From the NCBI RefSeq assembly GCF_008056315.1, contig NZ_VRKQ01000021.1, positions 1 to 64,000 on the forward strand: a stretch of DNA of 64,000 nt, written 5' to 3'. The notes below the pieces were generated by a model. The model had not been told where the DNA came from and searched no databases. It was given only the letters and a program-made list of their open reading frames with translations. The stretch's first letter is position 1, and each line of letters opens with the position of its first letter. The position numbers were made by a program, and so were the translations under genes. The stretch comes from Seonamhaeicola maritimus (GTDB lineage Bacteria > Bacteroidota > Bacteroidia > Flavobacteriales > Flavobacteriaceae). Shown here one piece after another: positions 11,591 through 19,957 of this stretch.

Positions 11591-13234
11591 ATGCCTAAAT
11601 TAGGTAAGCTATTTATAAAAAACACCTTAACATTGCTATTTTTAGTAAATGGAACTTTTGCATTCGCTGATTTTGATTCTAACCAAAATTCCAATAACAA
11701 TGCTTTGTTCCTTTATCAGCAAATAAACACTTTAGGTTATCAAAATCCAGATAGTTCGGCTCATGCATTAGAATTATTATATAAGGCTTCATTAAAAAAC
11801 TCTGACACACTACAAGCAATTAATAGTTTAAGGGAATTAGCTCATGTATATAGTCATCAAGGAAATCACAAACTGTCTTACGACCATTTATGGTCTGCCT
11901 TAATGCTTGCTGATGCTTCTAATACCGAATTAGGTAAATCATTAGTTTATAAAGATATTGGTCGTCATTACAGCTATTATAATAGACGTGAGGAAGCTCT
12001 GAAATTTCTTAATCTTTCTCTTGAGTCGAGAAAAAAAATGATTAACAAAGGGACTGATAAAGGTGTGCTTGTAGATGGTTATTTAGCATTTGCTGCTACT
12101 TTTAGAGAAATGAATGAATGGAACCTTAACAAAATTTACTTAGACAGTTGCCAGCTTTATTTGTCTTATTTGGAACCTACAAGTACTAGTAGGTATTTTT
12201 ATAAGTTTGAAGAAGCGGTAAGTGTCAATAACCTTAAAAACCATGAGGAAGCATTAACAAAATTTAAAGAAATTGCTCCTTGGTTCAAAGAACACTACCC
12301 AACATATCAAGTTCTACTATTTACTTATTTGGGTGATAGTTATAGAGACCTAGGACGATTTACAGAGAGTGAAAATTATTATAATAAGGCCTTGGTAGTC
12401 TCAGAAACTAGGGGCTCACACATGGACTTTACTCCTCTTATATATGAGCGTTTATCTGATTTATATTTCTCTAAAAACAAACATATAGAAGCATACAATA
12501 GTATTAAGAAAGCAAAGGAATTGGACGCCTTATATTTTGATAGTCGTAGTGAAAATAACAGTCCTTTATTGGAAATTCAGGATGCATTTCTCAAGGAGAA
12601 AAAACTTCAAGAAGATTTAGCTAAAGAACAACGTCTTAATCAAATGGAACAAGATGAAAAAGTCCTGTTTTTACAAAAGACAATATTATCAACTTTTATT
12701 ATCATTTTAATTCTATTCGGCCTCATCTATTTTAACAATGTCAGATCTAAGCATAGAGCAGAAAAGCAAGTCATTAAAGAAAAAAGAGAGTTAGAAGTAC
12801 AAAAAAATACTGAAATTATTGAGTTAAAAAACAAAGAGCTAGCTGCCTCTGTTTTAAAACTAATAGAAAAAGACGCTTTTATAGAAACTTTAAAAAATAA
12901 ACTTTCAAACGGTAAAGGTGATATTAACAGACATGAAGCAAAGCAAATTATTCATTCTATCTCTAGTAATAATGTTGAAAACTGGAATGAATTTGAGGCG
13001 CGTTTCGTAGCTATTAATAAAAGTTTTTATCAAAATTTAAAAGAAGAACACCCAAACCTTACATTAAATGACCAAAGGCTCTGCGCATTAGTAAAGTTAA
13101 ACTTCTCTAGTAAAGACATAGCCAGATTGTTAAATATGTCTCCAGATAGTGTACATACTACTAGAAGCCGATTAAGAAAAAAATTAGAACTACCTCGAAA
13201 TATGAACTTAAAACAATTCATTGCTAATATTTGA
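11591..13234 (+). CDS. membrane-anchored TPR sensor with C-terminal HTH
   Basis: 547 residues. A signal or anchor at the N-terminus is followed by tetratricopeptide repeats over roughly residues 30-340, a transmembrane helix near 366-385, a charged coiled coil, and a LuxR-like HTH near 491-547 (FSSKDIARLLNMSPDSVHTT). This layout is common in Bacteroidota: the periplasmic TPR part senses and the cytoplasmic HTH binds DNA. It has neither kinase nor receiver domain. It is 41 bases upstream of the AraC-type gene, so the two are probably cotranscribed. It likely regulates the surrounding sugar genes; the ligand is unknown. Confidence 0.8.
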   Translation: MPKLGKLFIKNTLTLLFLVNGTFAFADFDSNQNSNNNALFLYQQINTLGYQNPDSSAHALELLYKASLKNSDTLQAINSLRELAHVYSHQGNHKLSYDHLWSALMLADASNTELGKSLVYKDIGRHYSYYNRREEALKFLNLSLESRKKMINKGTDKGVLVDGYLAFAATFREMNEWNLNKIYLDSCQLYLSYLEPTSTSRYFYKFEEAVSVNNLKNHEEALTKFKEIAPWFKEHYPTYQVLLFTYLGDSYRDLGRFTESENYYNKALVVSETRGSHMDFTPLIYERLSDLYFSKNKHIEAYNSIKKAKELDALYFDSRSENNSPLLEIQDAFLKEKKLQEDLAKEQRLNQMEQDEKVLFLQKTILSTFIIILILFGLIYFNNVRSKHRAEKQVIKEKRELEVQKNTEIIELKNKELAASVLKLIEKDAFIETLKNKLSNGKGDINRHEAKQIIHSISSNNVENWNEFEARFVAINKSFYQNLKEEHPNLTLNDQRLCALVKLNFSSKDIARLLNMSPDSVHTTRSRLRKKLELPRNMNLKQFIANI

Positions 13235-13275
13235 GATAGCAAAAATTAAAAAACAACTAAACAAACTCTAACACC

Positions 13276-14133
13276 ATGAAATTAGTATTTAAAACACCGG
13301 ATGCGATTGTCAACAACCGGATGAATATTATTAAAAAGGATGTAGCTTGCCTTGAAAGCTCATGGCACTACCACGCACAGTGTGAGCTAATTTACATTAC
13401 AAAAAGCACTGGAATTCGTTTTGTAGGAGACAGTGTTTCTCATTTTTCTCCGGGAGACTTAGTTTTGGTGGGGCCTTATTTACCCCATTTATGGAGAAAT
13501 GACGCTTCTTATTACGAAGAAAAACAAAAGAACAATGTTTTAACTTTAGTTATTAAATTTAACCAAAACTTTTTAGGCGAGGAGACCTTCAAAATACCCG
13601 TGTTTCAGGATATAAAAAGACTTCTTTCAGATTCTAGGTATGGCGTGTCATTTGGAAAGGAGACATCAAGTTCCCTCCATGATGACTTAATGAACTTGGA
13701 ATATGTCTCGCCAATAGAGCAACGAATCAATTTTTTAAACATTCTCTATCGTTTGTCATTAGCTAAAGATCAAACATTATTATCTTCTTCTGACATGCGT
13801 CAGCTTAAAACTGAGAATGAGCAAAAAATTGATGTAGTTCTAAAATTTATTTCTGACAACTACACAAATTATATTACTCTTGAGGATGTTGCTCAAGTTG
13901 CCACTATGACAACCAATTCTTTTTGTCGTTTTTTTAAGCGAATGACTAATAAATCATTCACGGAATTCTTAAATGAAGTTAGAATTAGACATGCCTCAAG
14001 GCTACTTGTCCAAAACAATTTATCAATAGCTGAGGTTGGTTATACAGTTGGTTTTAATACACCAACCAATTTCAATAAACGTTTTAAACAAATTATGGGC
14101 TGTACACCATCAAGATTCCTCGAGGCTATATAA
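13276..14133 (+). CDS. AraC-family transcriptional regulator
   Basis: 285 residues. The N-terminal half is a cupin-like sensor domain (HYHAQCELIYIT near residues 32-43, then FSPGDLVLVGPYLPHLW). The C-terminal ~95 residues hold two HTH motifs of the AraC/XylS type (LEDVAQVATMTTNSFCRFFK and IAEVGYTVGFNTPTNFNKRF). Such proteins activate sugar-utilisation genes on binding a mono- or oligosaccharide. It stands directly before the two tandem GH127 genes, which it probably controls. An intrinsic terminator follows. Confidence 0.9.
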   Translation: MKLVFKTPDAIVNNRMNIIKKDVACLESSWHYHAQCELIYITKSTGIRFVGDSVSHFSPGDLVLVGPYLPHLWRNDASYYEEKQKNNVLTLVIKFNQNFLGEETFKIPVFQDIKRLLSDSRYGVSFGKETSSSLHDDLMNLEYVSPIEQRINFLNILYRLSLAKDQTLLSSSDMRQLKTENEQKIDVVLKFISDNYTNYITLEDVAQVATMTTNSFCRFFKRMTNKSFTEFLNEVRIRHASRLLVQNNLSIAEVGYTVGFNTPTNFNKRFKQIMGCTPSRFLEAI

Positions 14134-14152
14134 GTAAGAAACATAAATTTAC

Positions 14153-14190
14153 AAAAAGGAGATATCATGGCAGACATCTCCTTTTTTTTC
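14153..14190 (+). terminator. intrinsic terminator after the AraC-type gene
   Basis: A perfect 11-bp stem (AAAAAGGAGAT / ATCTCCTTTTT) with a 12-base loop runs into eight T residues. It separates the two regulator genes from the GH127 pair, so the pair likely has its own promoter in 14191-14346. Confidence 0.85.
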
Positions 14191-14346
14191 ACCAAAAAAC
14201 TCTCATAAGGTAATTTTCAATTAAGCGCAGGTAAATATGAAACATATTTGGTTTGCAACAATCACTTACTTTGAAACAAGATTGAAAGATTCAATTCACT
14301 TTTTTCAAAAACACTCTTCAATTAAACTAAGACATTAAAAAATCTC

Positions 14347-16440
14347 ATGAAATCAACACTAAAAACATTAGCTATTGCCCTTACCGGAGTAGCTATTATC
14401 ACTTCTTGTGAAAAGAAGGAAGAAGCACCTAAAAAAGATATTAAAGAACTGGCTGTTAATTTTGACAGAAGTGGCGGTATTGTAAACCATAATGATAGTA
14501 AACACCTTAAACTTAAAAGTATAGAAATAGGTGATTGTAAGTGGACCGAAGGTTTTTGGGCCGATAAACACAAAATGGCTGAAGAGGTTATGATTCCACA
14601 CATGGGGACCATTTTTAAAGGAGATATCGGGTTTGCCTATGACAACTTTAAAAAGGCTGCTGGGATGATGGAGGGTGAAGCCCTTGGAAAATATTGGCAT
14701 GACGGCGACTTCTATAAATGGATGGAATCTACCATGTATTTATATGCCGAAAATGGTGACGAAGCACTTATGGACGACCTTGATGAAATCATTGAAGTCA
14801 TTGGAAAAGCTCAAGAAGATGATGGTTATCTGTCTACTCATGTGCAGCTAACAGACAACATAAAGCGTTGGAGTAATATGCATTTCCATGAACTTTATAA
14901 CGTAGGTCACTTATACACGAGTGCTTCAATACATTATAGAGTTACAGGAAAGACAAATTTCTTGGAAATCGCCATTAAGAATGCAGATTATCTATATACT
15001 GTATTTGCTCCAAGAGACCCAGAATTGGCTCGTATGGGATTCAATCCTTCTCAGATCATGGGGTTAGTTGAATTATATAGAACCACCAAAGACAAAAAAT
15101 ATCTAGAATTGGCAGATATATTCGTAACCATGAGAGGTTCTGTTCCTATGGATCAACATCCAACGGTGAACCCTAATTTCTTGGGAGATCACAACCAAAT
15201 GAGAACCCCATTAAGAAAAGAAACTGAAGCTAAAGGACATGCTGTACTAGCAAATTATTTATGGTCTGGAGCAGCCGATCTTTATGCTGAAACTGGTGAA
15301 GATTCTTTAATAAACGCTTTAGAACAAATTTGGGACAGTGCCGTTAATAGAAAAATGTATTTAACTGGTGCTCAAGGACAAACCCACCATGGTGCCAGTC
15401 AAGGTGCAGCTGGTAGACATGATATGGTTCACGAAGCTTTTCAAGATGACTATTTAATGCCAAATAAAACAGCGTACAACGAAACCTGTGCTAACATCTC
15501 TAATGCCATGTTCAATTACCGATTACTATCAGCAAAAGGAGAATCCAAATTTGCCGATGTCATGGAATTAGTAATGTACAATAGTGCACTTGTAGGAATC
15601 AGTGTGGAAGGAAAAGACTATTTCTATTCTAACCCTTTGAGAATGTTAGACGGTGGAATTGATTATACCCATGCCACAACAGAAAGAAGACACCGAGTAC
15701 CTTACATTCCGGTATTCTGTTGTCCACCAAACTTAGCTAGAACTATTGCTAAATCGGCTGGATGGGCTTATAGCAAATCTGAAAATGGCATTGCCGTTAA
15801 CCTTTATGGCGGGAATCAATTAGAAACGACTTTATTAGACGGTTCTAAATTAAAACTTAGCCAAAAAACACAATATCCTTGGGAAGGTGCCGTAGAATTC
15901 ACCATAGAGGAATGTAAAGAGGAGGCTTTTGAAATCTTGTTTAGAATCCCAGAATGGGCGGCCGGAACAACTATAAAAATTAATGGTAAAGATTCAGGAG
16001 TAGACATCACTCCAAAGACCTTTGCTAAAGTAGAGCGTAAATGGAAAAAAGGAAATGTGGTAACCATGAACATCCCAATGGACATCAACTTTGTGGAAGG
16101 CGACCCAAGAATTGAGGAAACCAGAAACCAAGTGGCAGTAAAAAGAGGACCTATTGTTTACTGTATAGAGTCTCCTGATTTACCGGAAGACACTAATATT
16201 TTGGATGTTTACATCTCCCAAGATTCTAAGTTGAAAACTAATCATAAACCTGACTTCTTAGGTGGAGTTACCATGATTGATGCAGATGTGATGCTACGTA
16301 CTCAAAAAGAGGAAGGCATGTATAGGAAATTAGAAGAACCATCTTGGAAAAAAGTAAAATCATCATTTGTTCCATATTACGCTTGGAGTAACCGTGGTGA
16401 AGCTGAAATGACCGTATTTGTACCAATTGTTTGGGAATAA
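14347..16440 (+). CDS. GH127 family glycoside hydrolase, lipoprotein
   Basis: 697 residues with a lipoprotein signal (AIALTGVAIITSC, Cys21). It is the GH127/DUF1680 fold. The metal and nucleophile motif is complete: Glu379 and Cys381 in NETCANI, Cys458 and Cys459 in FCCPPN. It is closely related to the GH127 protein at 4198-6303 over its whole length (shared HDGDFYK, SGLSGIS-like and KRGPIVYC blocks), so the two are paralogues. The partner gene starts 19 bases after its stop. Substrate options are those of the family: beta-L-arabinofuranoside, aceric acid or 3,6-anhydro-D-galactoside. Confidence 0.9.
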   Translation: MKSTLKTLAIALTGVAIITSCEKKEEAPKKDIKELAVNFDRSGGIVNHNDSKHLKLKSIEIGDCKWTEGFWADKHKMAEEVMIPHMGTIFKGDIGFAYDNFKKAAGMMEGEALGKYWHDGDFYKWMESTMYLYAENGDEALMDDLDEIIEVIGKAQEDDGYLSTHVQLTDNIKRWSNMHFHELYNVGHLYTSASIHYRVTGKTNFLEIAIKNADYLYTVFAPRDPELARMGFNPSQIMGLVELYRTTKDKKYLELADIFVTMRGSVPMDQHPTVNPNFLGDHNQMRTPLRKETEAKGHAVLANYLWSGAADLYAETGEDSLINALEQIWDSAVNRKMYLTGAQGQTHHGASQGAAGRHDMVHEAFQDDYLMPNKTAYNETCANISNAMFNYRLLSAKGESKFADVMELVMYNSALVGISVEGKDYFYSNPLRMLDGGIDYTHATTERRHRVPYIPVFCCPPNLARTIAKSAGWAYSKSENGIAVNLYGGNQLETTLLDGSKLKLSQKTQYPWEGAVEFTIEECKEEAFEILFRIPEWAAGTTIKINGKDSGVDITPKTFAKVERKWKKGNVVTMNIPMDINFVEGDPRIEETRNQVAVKRGPIVYCIESPDLPEDTNILDVYISQDSKLKTNHKPDFLGGVTMIDADVMLRTQKEEGMYRKLEEPSWKKVKSSFVPYYAWSNRGEAEMTVFVPIVWE

Positions 16441-16459
16441 TTCTAAAGGTACTACCATT

Positions 16460-18517
16460 ATGAAAAAAATAGTAATTACAAGTGCCCTGGTATTTGTTAT
16501 GGGAACATCCTTTGCTCAAAAACTAGGAGTTATCAATAATGCTGAGTCCCCTAACATGAAGCTAAAAACAGTTGATTTTGACGACTGTGTTTGGACTGAT
16601 GGTTTTTGGGCAGAGAAACAAAAACTATGTCATGAAACCATGCTTCCCAATCTTGGGAAGCTCATGGAAGACCCTAACACTATCCATGCCTTTAACAACT
16701 TTAAAGTGGCAGCGGGATTAGTTGATGGAGAATTCAGAGGCTTTTCATTCCATGATGGGGATTTTTACAAATACATCGAAGCCCTTTCGTATGCCTACGG
16801 ACTTACTAAAGACGAAAGTATCAACACTAAAATGGATGAATACATTGCAGTTATAGCCAAAGGGCAAAGAGATAACGGTTATATACATACCAAAATCCAG
16901 ATAGGTCATGGTAAGAATAAGTTCCCTCGTCAAGATCAAGTCGCTTTTGATTCATTCAATGATCCATTCACAATAGATTTTGATCATGAGTTCTATAACT
17001 TTGGTCATTTAATGTCTGCAGCATGTGTACACCATAGAATTACTGGAAAAAAGAACTTCTTAAATATTGCTATTAAAGCAAGTGATCACATTTATGATAA
17101 ATTTCATAAACCATCTCCAGAATTAGCTGCTATAGATTGGAATCCTCCTCATTATATGGGACTGGTTGAAATGTATAGAACTACTGGAAACAGAAAGTAT
17201 CTTGAGCTAGCTCAAACCTTTATAGACATGCTAGGTTCAACTGAAGTAACAGGAGCATGGAAGTCAAGAGGTTTAGACCATAGTCAAAAACGAACTCCGT
17301 TTAGGAAGGAAACAGAAGCCGTAGGTCATGCAGGTCATGGCAACTATTTATACTGCGGAGCTACAGATTTATATGCGGAAACTGGTGAACAGGCCCTATT
17401 TGATGCTTTAGAAAAAATATGGAACAACCTAGTTAACCAAAAAATGTTTATTACAGGGGCTACCGGTTCTTACCATCATACGGTTTCTAGAAATAATGAT
17501 AAAATCAGTGAAGGCTATGCTGAAATCTATGATTTACCCAACACTGTTTCCTATAACGAAACCTGTGCTAATATTGGAAACGGTATGTTCAACTGGCGTA
17601 TGTTTTTACTGAATGGGGAATCTCGTTTTGCAGACACCATGGAATTGATCTTTTACAACAGTGCATTATCTGGAATAGATTTAGAAGGTAAAAACTACTA
17701 TTATACCAACCCATTACGTTATGTACAAGGACAACCTCAAAAAACAAGGGATTTTGGTAAAAGAAGAGAATTTATGCCGGTGTTTTGCTGTCCGCCAAAC
17801 ATCATTAGAACTATTGCCAAAATGCATAGCTACGCCTATAGCAAATCTGAAGATGCCATTTGGATGAACTTGTATGGTAGCAATACCTTAGATACTGATT
17901 TGGCGAATGGCACAAACGTTAAGCTGACCCAAAAATCAAATTATCCATGGGACGGTCAAATTCAGATTGCAATTGATGTTAAGAGGAAAAAAGAGTTTTC
18001 TTTAAAATTGCGAATTCCTGCTTGGGTTGAAGGAGCCTCCTTAAAAGTGAATGGAGAACCTATAACTGAAGTCTTGACACCTGGAACTTATTTCGATTTA
18101 AAACGTACCTGGAAAAAAGGAGATGTTTTAGAACTTAATTTACCTATGGAAGCTCAATTGATTGAAGCAAATCCGCATGTGGAGCAAGCGCGCAACCAAG
18201 TAGCTGTAAAATACGGTCCATTAGTGTATTGTTTAGAATCAAAGGATTTACCAGAAGGGACCAAAGTACAAGACGTTGTAATTCCACAAAACATTAAACT
18301 TTCTCCTAGATATGATGCCAACCTATTATCCGGAGTTACAGTTTTAGAAGGTGAAGCCGAAGTACTTAATAATAAAACTTGGTCTAACCAGAGCCTTTAT
18401 AAGAAGTTAGAGCCTAAAAAAATAGATAAGGTAGACATAACCCTCATTCCTTATTATACTTGGAGCAACCGCGGTCCTGTGGACATGTCGGTTTGGCTAC
18501 CAGTCGTTTGGAAATAA
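16460..18517 (+). CDS. GH127 family glycoside hydrolase, periplasmic
   Basis: 685 residues from the ATG at 16460; an upstream start at 16418 would overlap the previous gene and mask the signal. The N-terminus is an ordinary signal peptide (MKKIVITSALVFVMGTSFAQ) with no lipobox, so this copy is soluble in the periplasm, unlike its two paralogues. Glu367/Cys369 (NETCANI) and Cys443/Cys444 (FCCPPN) are present. It carries an insertion near residues 150-175 (FPRQDQVAFDSFNDPF) and the RTPFRKETEAVGHAGHGNY segment, so it is the most divergent of the three and may cut a different linkage. AAAGG sits 10 bases before the start. Confidence 0.9.
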   Translation: MKKIVITSALVFVMGTSFAQKLGVINNAESPNMKLKTVDFDDCVWTDGFWAEKQKLCHETMLPNLGKLMEDPNTIHAFNNFKVAAGLVDGEFRGFSFHDGDFYKYIEALSYAYGLTKDESINTKMDEYIAVIAKGQRDNGYIHTKIQIGHGKNKFPRQDQVAFDSFNDPFTIDFDHEFYNFGHLMSAACVHHRITGKKNFLNIAIKASDHIYDKFHKPSPELAAIDWNPPHYMGLVEMYRTTGNRKYLELAQTFIDMLGSTEVTGAWKSRGLDHSQKRTPFRKETEAVGHAGHGNYLYCGATDLYAETGEQALFDALEKIWNNLVNQKMFITGATGSYHHTVSRNNDKISEGYAEIYDLPNTVSYNETCANIGNGMFNWRMFLLNGESRFADTMELIFYNSALSGIDLEGKNYYYTNPLRYVQGQPQKTRDFGKRREFMPVFCCPPNIIRTIAKMHSYAYSKSEDAIWMNLYGSNTLDTDLANGTNVKLTQKSNYPWDGQIQIAIDVKRKKEFSLKLRIPAWVEGASLKVNGEPITEVLTPGTYFDLKRTWKKGDVLELNLPMEAQLIEANPHVEQARNQVAVKYGPLVYCLESKDLPEGTKVQDVVIPQNIKLSPRYDANLLSGVTVLEGEAEVLNNKTWSNQSLYKKLEPKKIDKVDITLIPYYTWSNRGPVDMSVWLPVVWK

Positions 18518-18527
18518 TTCACCTGCA

Positions 18528-18929
18528 ATGAATAGACAGATATATTTAATATACTTTCTCATAACCTTGGCTTTTTCATTTAAGGCCATCGGACAGAGCC
18601 AACTTTCAGAGAGCATGGAAAGAGGTGAAAGTTTATACAAAACTAATTGTATAGCATGTCATATGGCAAATGGTGAAGGTGTTTTAAACGCATTCCCTCC
18701 TATTGCCAAATCAGATTACCTAATGGCAGATATAGACCGTAGTATCAAAGTAGTTTTAAATGGTGCCAATGGCGAAATGAAAGTAAATGATGTCACATAT
18801 TATGGCGTTATGGTAGGCTTCAATTATCTATCGGACCAAGAAATTGCTGATGTTATGAATTTCATTAGAAACAGTTGGGGTAATAAAGGAGATATTATAG
18901 CAGCAACAGAAATAAAAAAGAATAGATAG
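18528..18929 (+). CDS. periplasmic c-type cytochrome
   Basis: 133 residues with a signal peptide and one haem-binding motif C41-IA-C44-H45. A candidate axial Met lies near residue 105 in YGVMVGF. It starts 10 bases after the GH127 stop, so it is in the same transcript. It faces the Mo-hydroxylase operon on the other strand. Two-subunit Mo-hydroxylases lacking an FAD subunit usually pass electrons to a cytochrome c, so this is the likely electron acceptor (inference). Confidence 0.85.
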   Translation: MNRQIYLIYFLITLAFSFKAIGQSQLSESMERGESLYKTNCIACHMANGEGVLNAFPPIAKSDYLMADIDRSIKVVLNGANGEMKVNDVTYYGVMVGFNYLSDQEIADVMNFIRNSWGNKGDIIAATEIKKNR

Positions 18930-18955
18930 TTAGTTTAATTTGAGTTAGTTTTATG

Positions 18956-18991
18956 AAAAGGGCAATCGAGGTTTACTTGATTGCCTTTTTA
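18956..18991. terminator. convergent intrinsic terminator
   Basis: GGCAATCGAG, a GTTTA loop, then CTTGATTGCC (one G-U pair), flanked by an A-run and a T-run. It can serve both the cytochrome c gene (plus) and the ten-gene operon (minus), and overlaps the last codons of the latter. Confidence 0.7.
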
Positions 18992-19938
18992 ATTTCAACG
19001 CGCTCTAAAGTCCAATTCTCGGCATTTGGTGTCTTCCAATCTTGGTTCATCACATAATATTCACCAGGATTTACTTGTGCTATAGTAGTACTTCTATTAA
19101 TATCTATTGAATCGATCAAAGAAGCTGTTTTCCAGTCGTCATCACTTGAAAACTCCAAAACGAATCCTTTTTTAGGGTCTTCAAAGTTTTTTGTAACACC
19201 AATTAAACTTCCTCTTTCAGTTAAGAGCATGCCATCCAAACCTCTGAATTCAAAGTTTTTAATTTCTATTATTTGAGAATCTGATGGATTGTCAATTGGA
19301 ATTTTTACCAAATATGCTTCGCTATTGGTATAATAAGCCACAATTAAATAGCCTTTATCAATATATACAATGCCGTTAGGACGCTCAAGTCCTTCTCGTT
19401 GAAAAAACGCAATCGGTTGAAAATCAGAGCTCACTTTGTAGATAGTATTTTCTAATCGCCCTGTAACATAAATATCGTCTCCCACTACTACCAAATCATT
19501 AGCTTGATATTCGGTTCCTTCTGGCAATATTTGGGATAAATTAACGAGCTTTTCCAAATCACCTCTATCTAGGTCATAAATGGCCACATGAGCTGCTTCG
19601 TCGTTATTAGTACATGCGAGTAGTCTATTGTTTTTATAATCCACCTGAAGTCCGAAACTCCCTCCGGGTATAGAACCTTGGTTTTTCGAAAATTGAGAAG
19701 TTTCACCAAAAAACCCAACAGTAGCTATATTGGGGTTAACATTAATAGCACTCACTAAAAACACTCCCTTATTTTTATCAAACTCAATACCTTCAGGGTT
19801 TTGGTTTGGTAATGTAGCCGTGATGTATTTTGGAGACTCTTTTTTGTCAACAGTATTCTGCTGCTTCTGTTTTGAACTACACGAAACTGTCAAAAACAAT
19901 AGCGCTCCCAATTGAATTGGTCTTTTATATCCAATCAT
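18973..19938 (-). CDS. SMP-30/gluconolactonase-like lipoprotein
   Basis: 321 residues. A lipobox (LLFLTVSC) places it at a periplasmic membrane face. The rest is a six-bladed beta-propeller of the SMP-30 type. PEGIEF, QANDLVV and GLDGMLL supply the Glu, Asn and Asp expected to hold the divalent metal in family lactonases. Its role would be to open an aldonolactone made by the Mo-hydroxylase encoded directly upstream (gap 19 bases). It is the last gene of the ten-gene operon. It could also be a non-catalytic propeller, since sequence divergence from known lactonases is high. Confidence 0.65.
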   Translation of the reverse strand: MIGYKRPIQLGALLFLTVSCSSKQKQQNTVDKKESPKYITATLPNQNPEGIEFDKNKGVFLVSAINVNPNIATVGFFGETSQFSKNQGSIPGGSFGLQVDYKNNRLLACTNNDEAAHVAIYDLDRGDLEKLVNLSQILPEGTEYQANDLVVVGDDIYVTGRLENTIYKVSSDFQPIAFFQREGLERPNGIVYIDKGYLIVAYYTNSEAYLVKIPIDNPSDSQIIEIKNFEFRGLDGMLLTERGSLIGVTKNFEDPKKGFVLEFSSDDDWKTASLIDSIDINRSTTIAQVNPGEYYVMNQDWKTPNAENWTLERVEIKKAIK

Positions 19939-19957
19939 TATAAATCTAAATTTTTGA